Positions 17,650 through 27,211 of a DNA stretch of 64,000 nucleotides are shown here, piece by piece. The stretch lies in the NCBI GenBank assembly GCA_038236995.1, contig JBBRZE010000011.1:1-64000 (forward strand). Direction: 5' to 3'. The stretch comes from JAAFHB01 sp038236995 (GTDB lineage: Bacteria; Bacteroidota; Bacteroidia; Bacteroidales; Prolixibacteraceae). The position numbers and the translations under genes are program-made. Position 1 is the stretch's first letter; each line of letters opens with the position of its first letter. The notes below the pieces were generated by a model. That model was not told where the DNA came from. It was given only the letters and a program-made list of their open reading frames with translations, and made no database searches.

Positions 17650-19660
17650 AGAAGCCCAACTGAGATTTTATATGAGGTTCCTTATCTTGATCTTTGATCC
17701 TGTTATTTAAATCGTTATCCAAAATCCTGGCAGCTGTGTTATCCTGCCATTGAAGATTGAAAAAATCAAGCAATTCTTCCCTAATATCAGAATCATAAAT
17801 AGGAACGGCAACTTCCACCCGTCTGTCAAGGTTCCGTGACATAAAGTCGGCTGATGAAATATACAACTTTTCGTCGCCTCCATTATAGAAATAATACAGG
17901 CGAGAATGCTCTAAATACCGATCGATCATTCCTATTGCAGGAATATTGACTTTCCCGTCTGCAGAGGAAGTATACATTGAGAACATTCCCCTTATATTCA
18001 ACCTAACATCTACTCCACATTTTGCAGCCTCATCGATTCTGCTTATAATCTCTGTATCAACCAGGTTATTACATTTCAAATAGATGCGAGCTTCAATTCC
18101 TGCCTTTGCATTTAGAATCTCCTGTTTAATCATCGAAACCATTTTCTTCCGCATCGAAAAAGGTGAAACGAGCAGGTGCTGAAATCGTCCAATTTTGTAA
18201 TTACGATCGAAGAAATCAAAAACCCGTGTCACTTCCCGCGTAATGTTTTGATCGGCAGTGCATAAAAGCTGATCAGAAAAGACTTTGGCTGTCACTTCAT
18301 TAAAATTCCCGGTGCCAACAAAAGCATACTTCTTTGTTTCTTTCTTTTCTTTGCGGGTGATAAGACATAACTTGGAATGGACTTTCAGTCCCGGAACACC
18401 AAGAATCACCTTGACATTCTCTTTGTTAAGCATATTCCCGTATTCGATATTTTCCTGTTCATTGAAACGGGCCCTAAGTTCGAGCACCATGGTCACCTTT
18501 TTCCCGTTTCGCGCTGCATTAATCAGCGCATTAATAACATGTGAGTTGCGGGCCATGCGATAACCGGTCATTTTTATTTCTGTCACTTTTGGATCAATAG
18601 AAACTTCACGCAATAAATCAATAAAATGAAAGAATGAGTGATAAGGAAAATGAAATAAGATATCACCTTTACTTATACTATTCAAATAGGTCTGCCCATG
18701 TACAATTTTCCGGTGCCTTACAGGACTTATCGGCTTATAATAAAGATGTTCATCCCCGATCATCGGGAAATCCATGTAATCTTTAAAGTTATGTATTCTA
18801 CTACCACCAAAAACAACATCTTCCTTCTTAAAATTAAGTTTATATAGAAGAAATGTGAGCAAATTTTCGGGAATCTCTTTTTCGTGGACAAATCGAACAA
18901 GGGCACTGTTACCGCGCTTTACGATACTTTTGGAAACCAATTTCACGTAACTTTCTGCCACATCATCGTCAAGATCGAGTTCTGCATCACGTGTCAGTTT
19001 AAAAATATAAGAACTTATTTTCTGGTAACTGAACATGTAAAAGGTATCATCCAGCTCGTAGCGTATAACATCCTCAAGCAGTATAATATACGTTTTATTG
19101 TCCTTAGACGGTATTATAACAAACCTGGGCAACAAATCAGTTGGAACCTCGATAAGCGCATATTCCGATTTTTTATTCTTCGCCATATCTACTGCCAGGT
19201 AGATCGCATCATCGCGCAAAAGTGGCATTTTGGAGCCCTTTTTCAGGATAATTGGCATAATCCGTGGCCTCACCTCCCGTTTGAAGTATAATGTTACATA
19301 TTCACCCTGTTCGGGTGTCAATTGCTTCTCATTAATAATAAAAATGCTCTCATTGGCCAATTCCTTCAATATCTGGAAATAGATCTCTTCAAACCGTTTG
19401 CTGTGTTCAATCACAATTTCTTCGATTTGTGAAAGTACATCTCGGGGATTTCCACCCTCAGCAAGCTCCAACTGGCCAATCATGGCCAAACGTCGGAGGA
19501 TGGCCACACGTACCCTAAAAAATTCATCAAGATTATTGGAATAAATCCCAAGAAATTTAAGTCGCTCAATCAATGGCACTTCTGGCTTCATCGCCTCCTG
19601 AAGAAGTCTTTCATTAAATGACAACCAGCTGATTTCTTTACTTCTGAGTATTGTGTTCAT
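17618..19660 (-). CDS. ppk1: Polyphosphate kinase 1
   Basis: A 680-residue PPK1, the usual length. It polymerises the gamma-phosphate of ATP into inorganic polyphosphate and runs in reverse. The N-domain starts SKEISWLSFNERLLQEA. The catalytic phosphohistidine is in GLKVHSKLCLI, followed by YAFVGTGNFNE; the second PLD-like domain includes GIEARIYLKCNNLVD and later YISSADFMSRNLDRRVEV. It heads a two-gene unit with the overlapping helical-repeat gene. A TAATTTTG -7-like box lies at 19673-19680 on the minus strand, without a clear -33 partner. Confidence 0.95.
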   Translation of the reverse strand: MNTILRSKEISWLSFNERLLQEAMKPEVPLIERLKFLGIYSNNLDEFFRVRVAILRRLAMIGQLELAEGGNPRDVLSQIEEIVIEHSKRFEEIYFQILKELANESIFIINEKQLTPEQGEYVTLYFKREVRPRIMPIILKKGSKMPLLRDDAIYLAVDMAKNKKSEYALIEVPTDLLPRFVIIPSKDNKTYIILLEDVIRYELDDTFYMFSYQKISSYIFKLTRDAELDLDDDVAESYVKLVSKSIVKRGNSALVRFVHEKEIPENLLTFLLYKLNFKKEDVVFGGSRIHNFKDYMDFPMIGDEHLYYKPISPVRHRKIVHGQTYLNSISKGDILFHFPYHSFFHFIDLLREVSIDPKVTEIKMTGYRMARNSHVINALINAARNGKKVTMVLELRARFNEQENIEYGNMLNKENVKVILGVPGLKVHSKLCLITRKEKKETKKYAFVGTGNFNEVTAKVFSDQLLCTADQNITREVTRVFDFFDRNYKIGRFQHLLVSPFSMRKKMVSMIKQEILNAKAGIEARIYLKCNNLVDTEIISRIDEAAKCGVDVRLNIRGMFSMYTSSADGKVNIPAIGMIDRYLEHSRLYYFYNGGDEKLYISSADFMSRNLDRRVEVAVPIYDSDIREELLDFFNLQWQDNTAARILDNDLNNRIKDQDKEPHIKSQLGFYDYLRERNVR

Positions 19661-19950
19661 AGCCTAGAATTCCAAAATTAATTTTCTAAAGATAAATATT
19701 CGTCTTAAAAGAAATACTCCTTACGGTGTGAAATAAAGCAGTACTTTCTATACTGTTGTTTTCCTGCCTGTTAAAATTGTTAACTCGTCCAGTATTCGCC
19801 TCTTGATTTATCAAAAGGATACAGAATCGAATTGGGAACTTATCATCTGCACAAGCGTATAAGCCAACCTGAGATTATGAATGATTGTCGCTTTGATTTT
19901 TGCATAGGACAGTTTTTCTAGTAAATTTGAGAAGATGTAATATCAAGACT

Positions 19951-22179
19951 ATGATAACAGAGAAAGAGATCAAAGAAAAATACAAACAGATATGCAATCT
20001 GCTGTCGGAAAGGAAGCTAAAGCCAGCATTCGACCTTCTGGATCAATTAATTTCGGAGAGCGGACTTGGTGAGTTTCGTGATGAATATGAAAGTCTTGAG
20101 CAAAATTACAAATTTATGCTCAAATATACGGTCGAAGGAATTAACGATCCGGAAAGGCAAAAAGTCTATGAACATTTGTTAATTTCCTCCTTCGAACTTG
20201 CCGATAATACCTTTGAGCAATTAAAAATGAAATTTTCGCAATCTATTGAATATCAAAAAAAACGTGGATTTACCAAACACTTTATAACAAATTTTGATGA
20301 GTTTTTAGGGGACCTGGACAAATTTTCGATACAAAAAGAACTTAGGAATCTGCTTAATGATAGCTCCGGAAGAGATTCCAAAATGGAAGCAGAAATTCAC
20401 TTGCAAAAGATTTATACCGTTTTCTATCATGCCTGGTTTGCAGACAAACTGACAGAAGATGAAATTCAATTCATCCGGGCATTTATAAGTAACTATAGCT
20501 TTCCATCCTACGAAAAATCACTTATCGTTACCGGCCTGACACTTGGTCTTATGCGTTATTTCGATGAGAATAAGATTGTACTTCTATTTAATGCGTACGA
20601 TAATGAAGATGAAGAGGTCTGTCAAAGAGCACTGATAGGTTTACTGATAGGCATCTATTATTACGACCAAAGAATGCCTTTTTTTCATGCTATTATGGGT
20701 CGTTTGTCCATCTTGATTGAAGATCCACGGTTTAGGTCGAATTTTGAAAAATCGATTCTTCAGTTTATCCGAAGCAAGGAGACGGAAGAAATTCAGCGGA
20801 AACTTCAGGATGAGATCATTCCGGAAATGATTAAACTTAGCCCGAACCTTCGGAACAAACTAAGTATCGAGAGTTTGCTGGCCGAGGGTCTTTCCGAAGA
20901 TAAAAATCCTGAGTGGCAGGAGATTCTGAAAGAAGCTCCAGGACTTATGGGTAAGATGGAGGAATTAACAGAGATGCAATTGGAGGGGTCTGACGTTTTT
21001 TTAAGCTCATTTTCAATGCTTAAGCAATTCCCATTTTTTAGTGAACTGGCAAATTGGTTCATCCCGTTTACGCCCGATCACCCCGAAATAAAAAGAAATC
21101 CAATCAACGAAGAAACTGGTGAAGACCCTGCATTTACACAGTTAATCATGAAATCGCCGATGCTTTGCAATTCAGATAAATACTCATTTTTCTTCAGCAT
21201 ACAAAATATTCCGCCTGATTATAAAAAGATGGTCGCCGACTCATTAAAGGCTGAGTCGGAGCAATTTGATGAAATTGCTAAAGATGCCTCGTTTCTTGCA
21301 CATAGTAAAAAGGCTGAAACAATTATTAGTCAATATGTCCGCGACCTTTATCGTTTCTTTAAAATTCATCCTCAGCGTGACGGTTTCGAAGACATTTTTG
21401 CCTGGCGTTTCGACTTTCACAATAAATTTGCCTTTTCGAAATTACTAAGTGAAGACCTTAAAATTCAGCGAAGTATTGCGGAATTCAATTTTGCAAAGAA
21501 TTACTTTTTTGAGGCTGCTGACATTTACGAATTATTGCTCCAAAGCAAAGATGATGCAGAAATGCTCCAGAAATTAGCCTTTTGTTACCAGAAGATGGGC
21601 AATTATCAAAAGGCACTAAACTTTTACCTTAAGGCAGACTTGTTCGATCAAAATAAAATCTGGAATCTCAAAAAGATAGCTCTTTGCTACCGAAACCTTA
21701 AAAAGCCAGCTGAAGCACTTGAATATTATCAGCAAGCCGAAATTCTCGAACCTGAGAATTTAAGTCTTCATGTATCAATCGGTCAATGTCAGATGGAGAG
21801 GAACTTATACGAAGACGCACTGAAGTCGTATTACAAAGTTGAATATCTATCGCCCGGAAATAAAAAAATATGGCGCCCTATTGGCTGGTGCTCTTTTCTT
21901 GTAGGCAAAATAGAACAGGCAGAGAAATACTACGATCGGTTAATTATGGACGATCCTAATAAATACGATTTGCTAAACATGGGCCACGTTCAATGGTGTC
22001 TGGGAAACAGAAAAGCAGCCCTCGACTATTATAAGAAAAGCATAAACGATCCGGGAAGTTCAGAAAAAGATTTTATGGAAGCTTTTGAGGAAGACCTGCC
22101 ACACCTGATCAGACAGGGTGTCAATTCAGATGACGTGCCTATCATGCTTGACCAGTTAAGATACTTTCTTGAGAATTAA
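19951..22179 (+). CDS. Large tetratricopeptide-repeat protein
   Basis: A 742-residue soluble protein. The frame is open from 19900, but the ATG at 19951 gives a clean start (MITEKEIKEKYKQIC) after a noncoding-looking leader. The first 500 residues are helical, acidic and unassigned; residues about 520-720 contain at least four TPR units (AFCYQKMGNYQKALNFYLKA, ALCYRNLKKPAEALEYYQQA, GQCQMERNLYEDALKSYYKV, GHVQWCLGNRKAALDYYKKS). TPR domains mediate protein-protein contacts. There is no signal peptide. It converges with porP with only two bases between stops. Confidence 0.75.
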   Translation: MITEKEIKEKYKQICNLLSERKLKPAFDLLDQLISESGLGEFRDEYESLEQNYKFMLKYTVEGINDPERQKVYEHLLISSFELADNTFEQLKMKFSQSIEYQKKRGFTKHFITNFDEFLGDLDKFSIQKELRNLLNDSSGRDSKMEAEIHLQKIYTVFYHAWFADKLTEDEIQFIRAFISNYSFPSYEKSLIVTGLTLGLMRYFDENKIVLLFNAYDNEDEEVCQRALIGLLIGIYYYDQRMPFFHAIMGRLSILIEDPRFRSNFEKSILQFIRSKETEEIQRKLQDEIIPEMIKLSPNLRNKLSIESLLAEGLSEDKNPEWQEILKEAPGLMGKMEELTEMQLEGSDVFLSSFSMLKQFPFFSELANWFIPFTPDHPEIKRNPINEETGEDPAFTQLIMKSPMLCNSDKYSFFFSIQNIPPDYKKMVADSLKAESEQFDEIAKDASFLAHSKKAETIISQYVRDLYRFFKIHPQRDGFEDIFAWRFDFHNKFAFSKLLSEDLKIQRSIAEFNFAKNYFFEAADIYELLLQSKDDAEMLQKLAFCYQKMGNYQKALNFYLKADLFDQNKIWNLKKIALCYRNLKKPAEALEYYQQAEILEPENLSLHVSIGQCQMERNLYEDALKSYYKVEYLSPGNKKIWRPIGWCSFLVGKIEQAEKYYDRLIMDDPNKYDLLNMGHVQWCLGNRKAALDYYKKSINDPGSSEKDFMEAFEEDLPHLIRQGVNSDDVPIMLDQLRYFLEN

Positions 22180-22181
22180 TC

Positions 22182-23129
22182 TTAAAAATATCTAGGCACA
22201 ACCTGCCGGCCTCTTCGGCTATAAATAAAGTCGTAACTGATCAGAAACTCGTGAGTACCCGAATTTACCTGTGTTGGATGAAAAGTCGTCTGATCATAGG
22301 AGTATCCAAATTTAAGCTGAGTATTTACATTAAATTGAAATATAAGTCCATACGAATTTTTCAATCGATAGGTAGCACCTATCCAGACCCTGTCGTAAAG
22401 TAAAAAGCTACCTGAGAAATCAGCAAAACTTGGGGTTCTTTCTGCCCATCTGTACAATATCGTTGGTTTAAATTTAAGTACATCGCTTAGAAAAAAGACA
22501 TAACCTCCCATCCCATAGAAATGGAGAACTTCGCGATAGACCGTTTCAGTACTTTGGCTTTGAATTCTGTTTTTTAATATTTTAGGGGAAGAAACTCCGA
22601 GAAAAAACCGGTCACTGTGCCACATGATACCCACACCAAGGTTGGGGAGAAATTTAAAATTAACATCATAAGCAAAAACAGGGTCGTTTGGATCGTTGAC
22701 CACAATATCGGTCAGATAGGCCTGGTAAATGTTAAATCCTCCTTTAAGTCCAAAAGAGAGAAATTGATCCTGCCTCAATTTTACACGATAGGCATAATCG
22801 ACATATACACCATTTTGCCTGATTGGTCCCCACTTATCATTTACAATTGACAATCCCAGTCCAACATTAAATCGCCGCAATGGGCCATTGATCGTTAATG
22901 TATTTGTATTGGGAGCACCCTCAAAGCCTACCCACTGAGCACGCGATATTCCTGTAATATTTAATGAACCCGAAATTCCGGCATATGCTGGCTGAATAGT
23001 TAGCAGGTTATTCATGTACTGAGTATACACCGGATCTTGCTGCGAAATGCCATTTAGTGACAATCCTAGCAACAGGTAAAGTGTAAAACCTGCAATTCTG
23101 GCAAATAATATGTTGTGGAATTTTTCCAA
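22182..23129 (-). CDS. PorP/SprF-family type IX secretion outer-membrane protein
   Basis: A 315-residue protein with a signal peptide and the PorP/SprF hallmark near the mature N-terminus, QQDPVYTQYMNNLLTIQPAYAG, followed by SRAQWVGFEGAPNT and a beta-barrel of about twelve strands. PorP/SprF proteins are outer-membrane partners of PorE/SprF-type anchoring or gliding modules. The start is TTG at 23129; the only nearby ATG is out of frame. Several family members usually occur per genome, and no linked sprB- or gldKLMN-like gene is visible, so the specific partner is unknown. Confidence 0.85.
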   Translation of the reverse strand: MEKFHNILFARIAGFTLYLLLGLSLNGISQQDPVYTQYMNNLLTIQPAYAGISGSLNITGISRAQWVGFEGAPNTNTLTINGPLRRFNVGLGLSIVNDKWGPIRQNGVYVDYAYRVKLRQDQFLSFGLKGGFNIYQAYLTDIVVNDPNDPVFAYDVNFKFLPNLGVGIMWHSDRFFLGVSSPKILKNRIQSQSTETVYREVLHFYGMGGYVFFLSDVLKFKPTILYRWAERTPSFADFSGSFLLYDRVWIGATYRLKNSYGLIFQFNVNTQLKFGYSYDQTTFHPTQVNSGTHEFLISYDFIYSRRGRQVVPRYF

Positions 23130-23331
23130 TAGAATTCATTTAGTCATCAAATGTAATCAATAAATCAAACGAGAATATCAGTCAAAAGAGAATATGCCAA
23201 TTATTTGCCAGTAAAGGTAAAAATATTCGTTATCTGATGCATTTTTTTACAGCAATTACTCGGCAATGCTCGCTATAAATTACGTTTACTTTATAGTTTT
23301 GTTTCACTCAAGCAATCTCTAAACAACAAAC

Positions 23332-23362
23332 AGGAACCTCACCATCAAAAGGAGAGATTCCT
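23332..23362 (-). terminator. Probable terminator of gcvH
   Basis: On the minus strand AGGAATCTCTCC pairs with GGTGAGGTTCCT across a 7-base loop, with one mismatch and one wobble, followed by a GTTTGTTGTTT tail. It lies 70 bp downstream of gcvH. Confidence 0.45.
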
Positions 23363-23429
23363 GAATATATTTATTTTCCATTCTAAAGCGAATAAAGGAA
23401 ATCTAAGAATTAAAAATGCGATTGTCTTT

Positions 23430-23810
23430 TTACTCTGCAATCATCGCCTTATATTGATCGCTTGAAAGCAAATTATCAAGTTCTGAGGCATCCGTCATTT
23501 TAATCTTAATTAGCCATCCCTTTTCATAAGGATCGGAGTTAACAAGTTCGGCAGCATCATTAAGCGCCTCATTCATTTCGAGAATTTCGCCCGACACTGG
23601 CATGAACAGGTCAGAAACTGTTTTTACGGCTTCGATGGTTCCAAAAACCTCTTCTTTAGCCAGGGTTTCACCTACAGTTTCAATTTCAAGATAAACAATG
23701 TCGCCCAATTCGCCCTGCGCGAAATCGGTGACGCCGATAAATGCAAATGCACCTTCAACACGAATCCATTCATGGTCTTTCGTGTATTTCAAATTTGATG
23801 GAATATTCAT
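23430..23810 (-). CDS. gcvH: Glycine cleavage system H protein
   Basis: A 126-residue lipoyl carrier, normal length for the family. The lipoylated lysine is Lys63 in GTIEAVKTVSDLFMPVSGE; the N-terminus YTKDHEWIRVEG and C-terminal DPYEKGWLIKIK are typical. GcvH shuttles the aminomethyl group between GcvP, GcvT and the L protein in glycine degradation. The other gcv genes are not in the window; a lipoate ligase that could modify this protein is encoded at 58.7 kb. A -7-like TATTTTTG on the minus strand lies at 23846-23853. Confidence 0.95.
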   Translation of the reverse strand: MNIPSNLKYTKDHEWIRVEGAFAFIGVTDFAQGELGDIVYLEIETVGETLAKEEVFGTIEAVKTVSDLFMPVSGEILEMNEALNDAAELVNSDPYEKGWLIKIKMTDASELDNLLSSDQYKAMIAE

Positions 23811-24002
23811 TAATGATAGCTTTAAAAGTTTCTGATTTTATTTTCCAAAAATACGATAAATTACTATGCCATAAACCTGATTTTTGGCACTATCGTTATC
23901 AAATTACGATACAACCTATTGGGACCGAAATTGAAATTTTAGTTAATTACTTTTATTAAAGCCGGATTTTCATTAAAATTGAGGAGAAAAATAGTTAGAA
24001 AA

Positions 24003-24419
24003 ATGTTCAGAGCAGAAATAAAATCTCTTTCCGAGATTAACCATATCGCAGCAAGATTTATTCAGGCCCATCCGGCAGACCGCATTTTTGCATTCTACGG
24101 CGAGATGGGGGCAGGTAAAACAACGTTCATTAAAGCCCTTTGTGAAGAGATGCAGGTGTTGGATTATGTCACTTCACCTACCTTTGCCCTTATCAATGAA
24201 TATAAAACAAAAAATAACTGCACCATTTTTCATTTCGATTTTTACCGTATCAAAGACCTGAGCGAGGCATATGATTTTGGATATGAGGATTATTTTTACA
24301 GTGGCGATTACTGTTTTATTGAATGGCCCGAATTAATTGAACCTCTTTTACCTTCAATAACGGTGAAGGTATCGATACGAGAGATTGAAAACGGCAGAAG
24401 GATTATTGAATCGCTTTGA
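24003..24419 (+). CDS. tsaE: tRNA threonylcarbamoyladenosine biosynthesis ATPase TsaE
   Basis: A 138-residue P-loop protein. Walker A is GEMGAGKTT (residues 33-41); SPTFALINEY and the late FIEWPELIEPLLP motif are diagnostic for TsaE. It works with TsaB and TsaD in making t6A37 of ANN-decoding tRNAs. The ATG at 24003 is used; a TTG eight codons upstream is less likely. The next gene, an alanine dehydrogenase-like gene, has its own promoter. Confidence 0.93.
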   Translation: MFRAEIKSLSEINHIAARFIQAHPADRIFAFYGEMGAGKTTFIKALCEEMQVLDYVTSPTFALINEYKTKNNCTIFHFDFYRIKDLSEAYDFGYEDYFYSGDYCFIEWPELIEPLLPSITVKVSIREIENGRRIIESL

Positions 24420-24470
24420 GTGCAACAGATTAAAACTGATTGCAACCTGCATTTATTTGTTGTATTAATT

Positions 24471-24505
24471 TTTGATCAATGATTGAGCTGATTTTGGTAT
24501 CTTTG
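24471..24505 (+). promoter_or_regulatory. Bacteroidota-type promoter of the alanine dehydrogenase-like gene
   Basis: TTTG (24471-24474), 23 bases, then TATCTTTG (24498-24505), a perfect TAnnTTTG. The predicted start lies about 55 bp upstream of the ATG at 24567. Confidence 0.5.
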
Positions 24506-24566
24506 AAAAGGAAATTCGATTTACCGGCTGACAAATTTTAAAAGCTCATCTATAAATACTCAGATT

Positions 24567-25784
24567 ATGAATCAACGGAAAGGTGGTAAATTATCGACAC
24601 TGGCCAATGACCAGCTTCTTCCCCGCGAAGAGCTTTATAAAAGGTGCCCGCGTAACATTAAACTTAATATCGGTATTCCCGATAATTCCGCATCTATAGA
24701 ATATAGTGTGCCATTAACACCGCAATCTGTTGAATTATTAGTAAATAACGGTCATGATGTATTTGTGGAATCCGGGGCAGGTAAGGAAGCCAATTATTCA
24801 GACAAAGCCTTTTCAGATTCCGGTGCAGTGATTTGTAAATCGGCGGCCGAAATCTATCAGTGTGACATTATCTTAAAAATGGCACCATTCACCCACGAGG
24901 AGACCGAGTTAATGAAAGGAAACCAACTACTTCTTTCGCCACTCTATTTGACCATGCAAACACAGGAATCGGTGCGACGACTGATGCGGAAAAAAGTAAC
25001 TGCCGTTGGTTTTGAGTATATGAAAGATGAAAATGGTATTTTCCCTGTTGAAAGAATTTTCAGCGAAATTATGGGAAACACTGCTATGATTGTAGCCAGT
25101 GAATACCTGAGTACCGCCCGAAACGGTAAAGGGGTGATTCTGGGTTCGGTAACCGGTATTTCACCAACCGAAGTTGTAATTCTTGGTTCCGGAACAGCCG
25201 CAGAACATGCTGCCCGCACAGCGCTGGCACTTGGTGCAACGGTAAAAGTCTTCGACGACTCCATTTCCAAATTAATGGATTTCCAATCGCGGCTTGGACA
25301 GCGGGTATTTACCTCCGTATTCCATCCAAAAGCACTGCATAAGGCAATGAAAACAGCCGAAGTTGTGATCGGGGCACTTTCAATGAATGAGGTGCCGAAA
25401 ATGATTGTCCCTGAAAATATGGTTGAAGGGATGAAAGAAAATTCGATTATTATCGACCTTAACATTATCCAGGGAGGATGCATTGAAACTTCAAGAATCA
25501 CCAATCTTAAAAAGCCGACCTATATTGAGCATGGTGTGATCCATTATTGCGTACCCAATATGACATCGCGTGTTGCCCGCACAACCTCAATTGCCGTAAG
25601 CAATATCCTCACACCGATGTTACTCGAAATCGGACAATCGGGCGGTGTTAACCAGTATGTCAAAACCAATCGTGGCTTTTGCGAAGGAATTTATGTTTTC
25701 AATGGCGTTTTAACGAACCAGGATATAGGCGACGTGCTAAATATTCCGGTGACGGATATTAACCTGCTGATGGCGGCGTTTTAG
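24567..25784 (+). CDS. Alanine dehydrogenase/PNT-family NAD(P)-dependent dehydrogenase
   Basis: A 405-residue enzyme of the alanine dehydrogenase/transhydrogenase alpha family. The N-domain starts about residue 30 (NIGIPDNSASIEYSVPLTP); the Rossmann motif is VVILGSGTAAEHAARTALALGA, and the substrate-domain continuation includes IDLNIIQGGCIETS and YCVPNMTSRVARTTSIA. Classic AlaDH has EyRVALTP at the start; here the Arg/Lys of that motif is replaced (IEYSVPLTP), so the exact substrate is less certain. A related annotation in Bacteroidota is 'alanine dehydrogenase'. It reduces NAD while deaminating alanine, or the reverse. Confidence 0.75.
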   Translation: MNQRKGGKLSTLANDQLLPREELYKRCPRNIKLNIGIPDNSASIEYSVPLTPQSVELLVNNGHDVFVESGAGKEANYSDKAFSDSGAVICKSAAEIYQCDIILKMAPFTHEETELMKGNQLLLSPLYLTMQTQESVRRLMRKKVTAVGFEYMKDENGIFPVERIFSEIMGNTAMIVASEYLSTARNGKGVILGSVTGISPTEVVILGSGTAAEHAARTALALGATVKVFDDSISKLMDFQSRLGQRVFTSVFHPKALHKAMKTAEVVIGALSMNEVPKMIVPENMVEGMKENSIIIDLNIIQGGCIETSRITNLKKPTYIEHGVIHYCVPNMTSRVARTTSIAVSNILTPMLLEIGQSGGVNQYVKTNRGFCEGIYVFNGVLTNQDIGDVLNIPVTDINLLMAAF

Positions 25785-26405
25785 TTCCGGCCATGAAACA
25801 TGTAACAGGTACAATTTGGGAGGAATGTTGCTGACGGTTCCTCAGCCAGATACGGGTATATTTTGATGCAGGATTCAATGCTCATTGTTTCTGATCATTC
25901 CTTGCAATTCCGGTGTTTAAACCAAAAAAATCTATAAATTATTTTCTTACATTTCAGGCATTTAGCGTTTGAACTGATTGTTTCAAACCATCTATCCGCT
26001 GCTTGTAGGGCACTGCTCTGAACCAACTGAACTATGCTCTCCCTTTTTTCAACTTAACAATTACCGCTGCATTTTAAAGTTTCGCAGAGATCGGCCTCTA
26101 TTTGTTCTCACCAAATATTTAACGTAGAGACAAACTCCTTTTTTAAATACTGCCTATAAATTGAATTCTCAGCTTTCCTTGCAGTTGATGGTTAAATTCC
26201 AATTCTCCCCAATAAAAAATTCGCTTTAAAAAACTGTGAATGTTGTAACTTATCTACATAATTTTGTAACAGTTCGATGATGTAAAAGATGTACCTTTGT
26301 TCCGTAAATTAATTTATAATTTAATTCAACCAATTGATTTGCAAAACTTTTAAAATCAGATATCCCCGATAAAAATATAATATTATAATTACCCAACCTT
26401 TTAAA
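25785..26405. other. Noncoding interval before the polysaccharide export genes
   Basis: About 620 bp with no credible gene. It holds a tRNA-like remnant (annotated separately) and, on the plus strand, a perfect -7 box TACCTTTG at 26292-26299 with a TTTG 25 bases further upstream, slightly too far for the usual spacing. If used, transcription would give a leader of about 100 bases before the Wza-like gene. Confidence 0.5.
25965..26043 (-). pseudogene. tRNA-like remnant
   Basis: Reading the minus strand from 26043, GGGAGAGCATAGTTCAGTTGG then TTCAGAGCA is a recognisable acceptor/D-arm, and CCTACAAG looks like an anticodon loop containing TAC (Val). Further on, GTTCAAACGC resembles a T loop. The stems do not pair properly and the acceptor 3' half is missing, so this is not a working tRNA. 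Confidence 0.35.
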
Positions 26406-27191
26406 ATGAGAAATACCCTTCTTTTATTCTCCAGCCTTATAATAATAGTCAACTTCACTTCCTGCAGGTCCACAAAGGATATCACTGTATTGCAGGATAT
26501 GAATCATGAACAGTTTCTGAAAGGCGTTCCCGGGCTAGCGCCTGAGTATCGCATTAAACCTGACGATAACCTCTTTGTGGAGATCCAATCATTAAATCCC
26601 GAAGTCAATCAGCTTCTCTCCCCTCCACAGTCAGCAAGCTATCAGGCGAACGGGATCCAACAAATGTCCGGACTTTCAGGCCAGTACCTAAGCGGTTATA
26701 TGGTAGATAACGAAGGTTCCGTTACGCTCCCGTTGCTGGGGAAAATCACGGTTGCCGGGCATACCGTAAATGAAACACTCCGGCTAATTGAACAGAAATC
26801 ACGCGAGTTTGTGAAAGATGCCACAGTGAAAGTCAAGCTGCTTTCCTATAAAATTACGGTGATGGGTGAAGTCCGCAGTCCGGGAGTATATTATAATTAC
26901 AGCAACTCAATCACCCTTTTTGAAGCGCTCAGTATGGCAGGCGGGATCACCGACTATGCCAGTGTAAAAAAGATACTGGTCGTCCGCCCAACTTCGGATG
27001 GCACGCAAAGCTACCGCATCGATCTCACTAAAAAGGAGATGGCCGGATCGAAAGTCTATTACCTTCTCCCCAACGATATGGTCTATGTGGCACCCGATAG
27101 TTATAAAAACTTTGGGATGAATGCCCAGGTGTGGACCATGTCACTTTCGGCGATTACCACCGCATTACTGGTTTACCAGATTTTCAGATAA
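26406..27191 (+). CDS. Polysaccharide export outer-membrane lipoprotein (Wza/KpsD type)
   Basis: A 261-residue protein with a lipoprotein signal (NFTS before Cys20). It has the polysaccharide export domain (YRIKPDDNLFVEIQSLNPEVN, DNEGSVTLPLLGKITVAGHTV) followed by an SLBB segment (KITVMGEVRSPGVYYNYSNSITLFEALSMAGGITDYA), and a C-terminal hydrophobic helix (VWTMSLSAITTALLVYQIF) that may span the membrane. It forms the outer-membrane channel for capsule or exopolysaccharide. The kinase-type chain-length regulator follows after 20 bp in the same operon. Confidence 0.9.
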   Translation: MRNTLLLFSSLIIIVNFTSCRSTKDITVLQDMNHEQFLKGVPGLAPEYRIKPDDNLFVEIQSLNPEVNQLLSPPQSASYQANGIQQMSGLSGQYLSGYMVDNEGSVTLPLLGKITVAGHTVNETLRLIEQKSREFVKDATVKVKLLSYKITVMGEVRSPGVYYNYSNSITLFEALSMAGGITDYASVKKILVVRPTSDGTQSYRIDLTKKEMAGSKVYYLLPNDMVYVAPDSYKNFGMNAQVWTMSLSAITTALLVYQIFR

Positions 27192-27211
27192 AGAAATTCC
27201 ATAAGAAATAA

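Noticed and set aside
24944..25504. A 186-codon minus-strand ORF antisense to the alanine dehydrogenase-like gene
   Set aside because: It is a shadow of a well-supported enzyme gene and has no recognisable domain.
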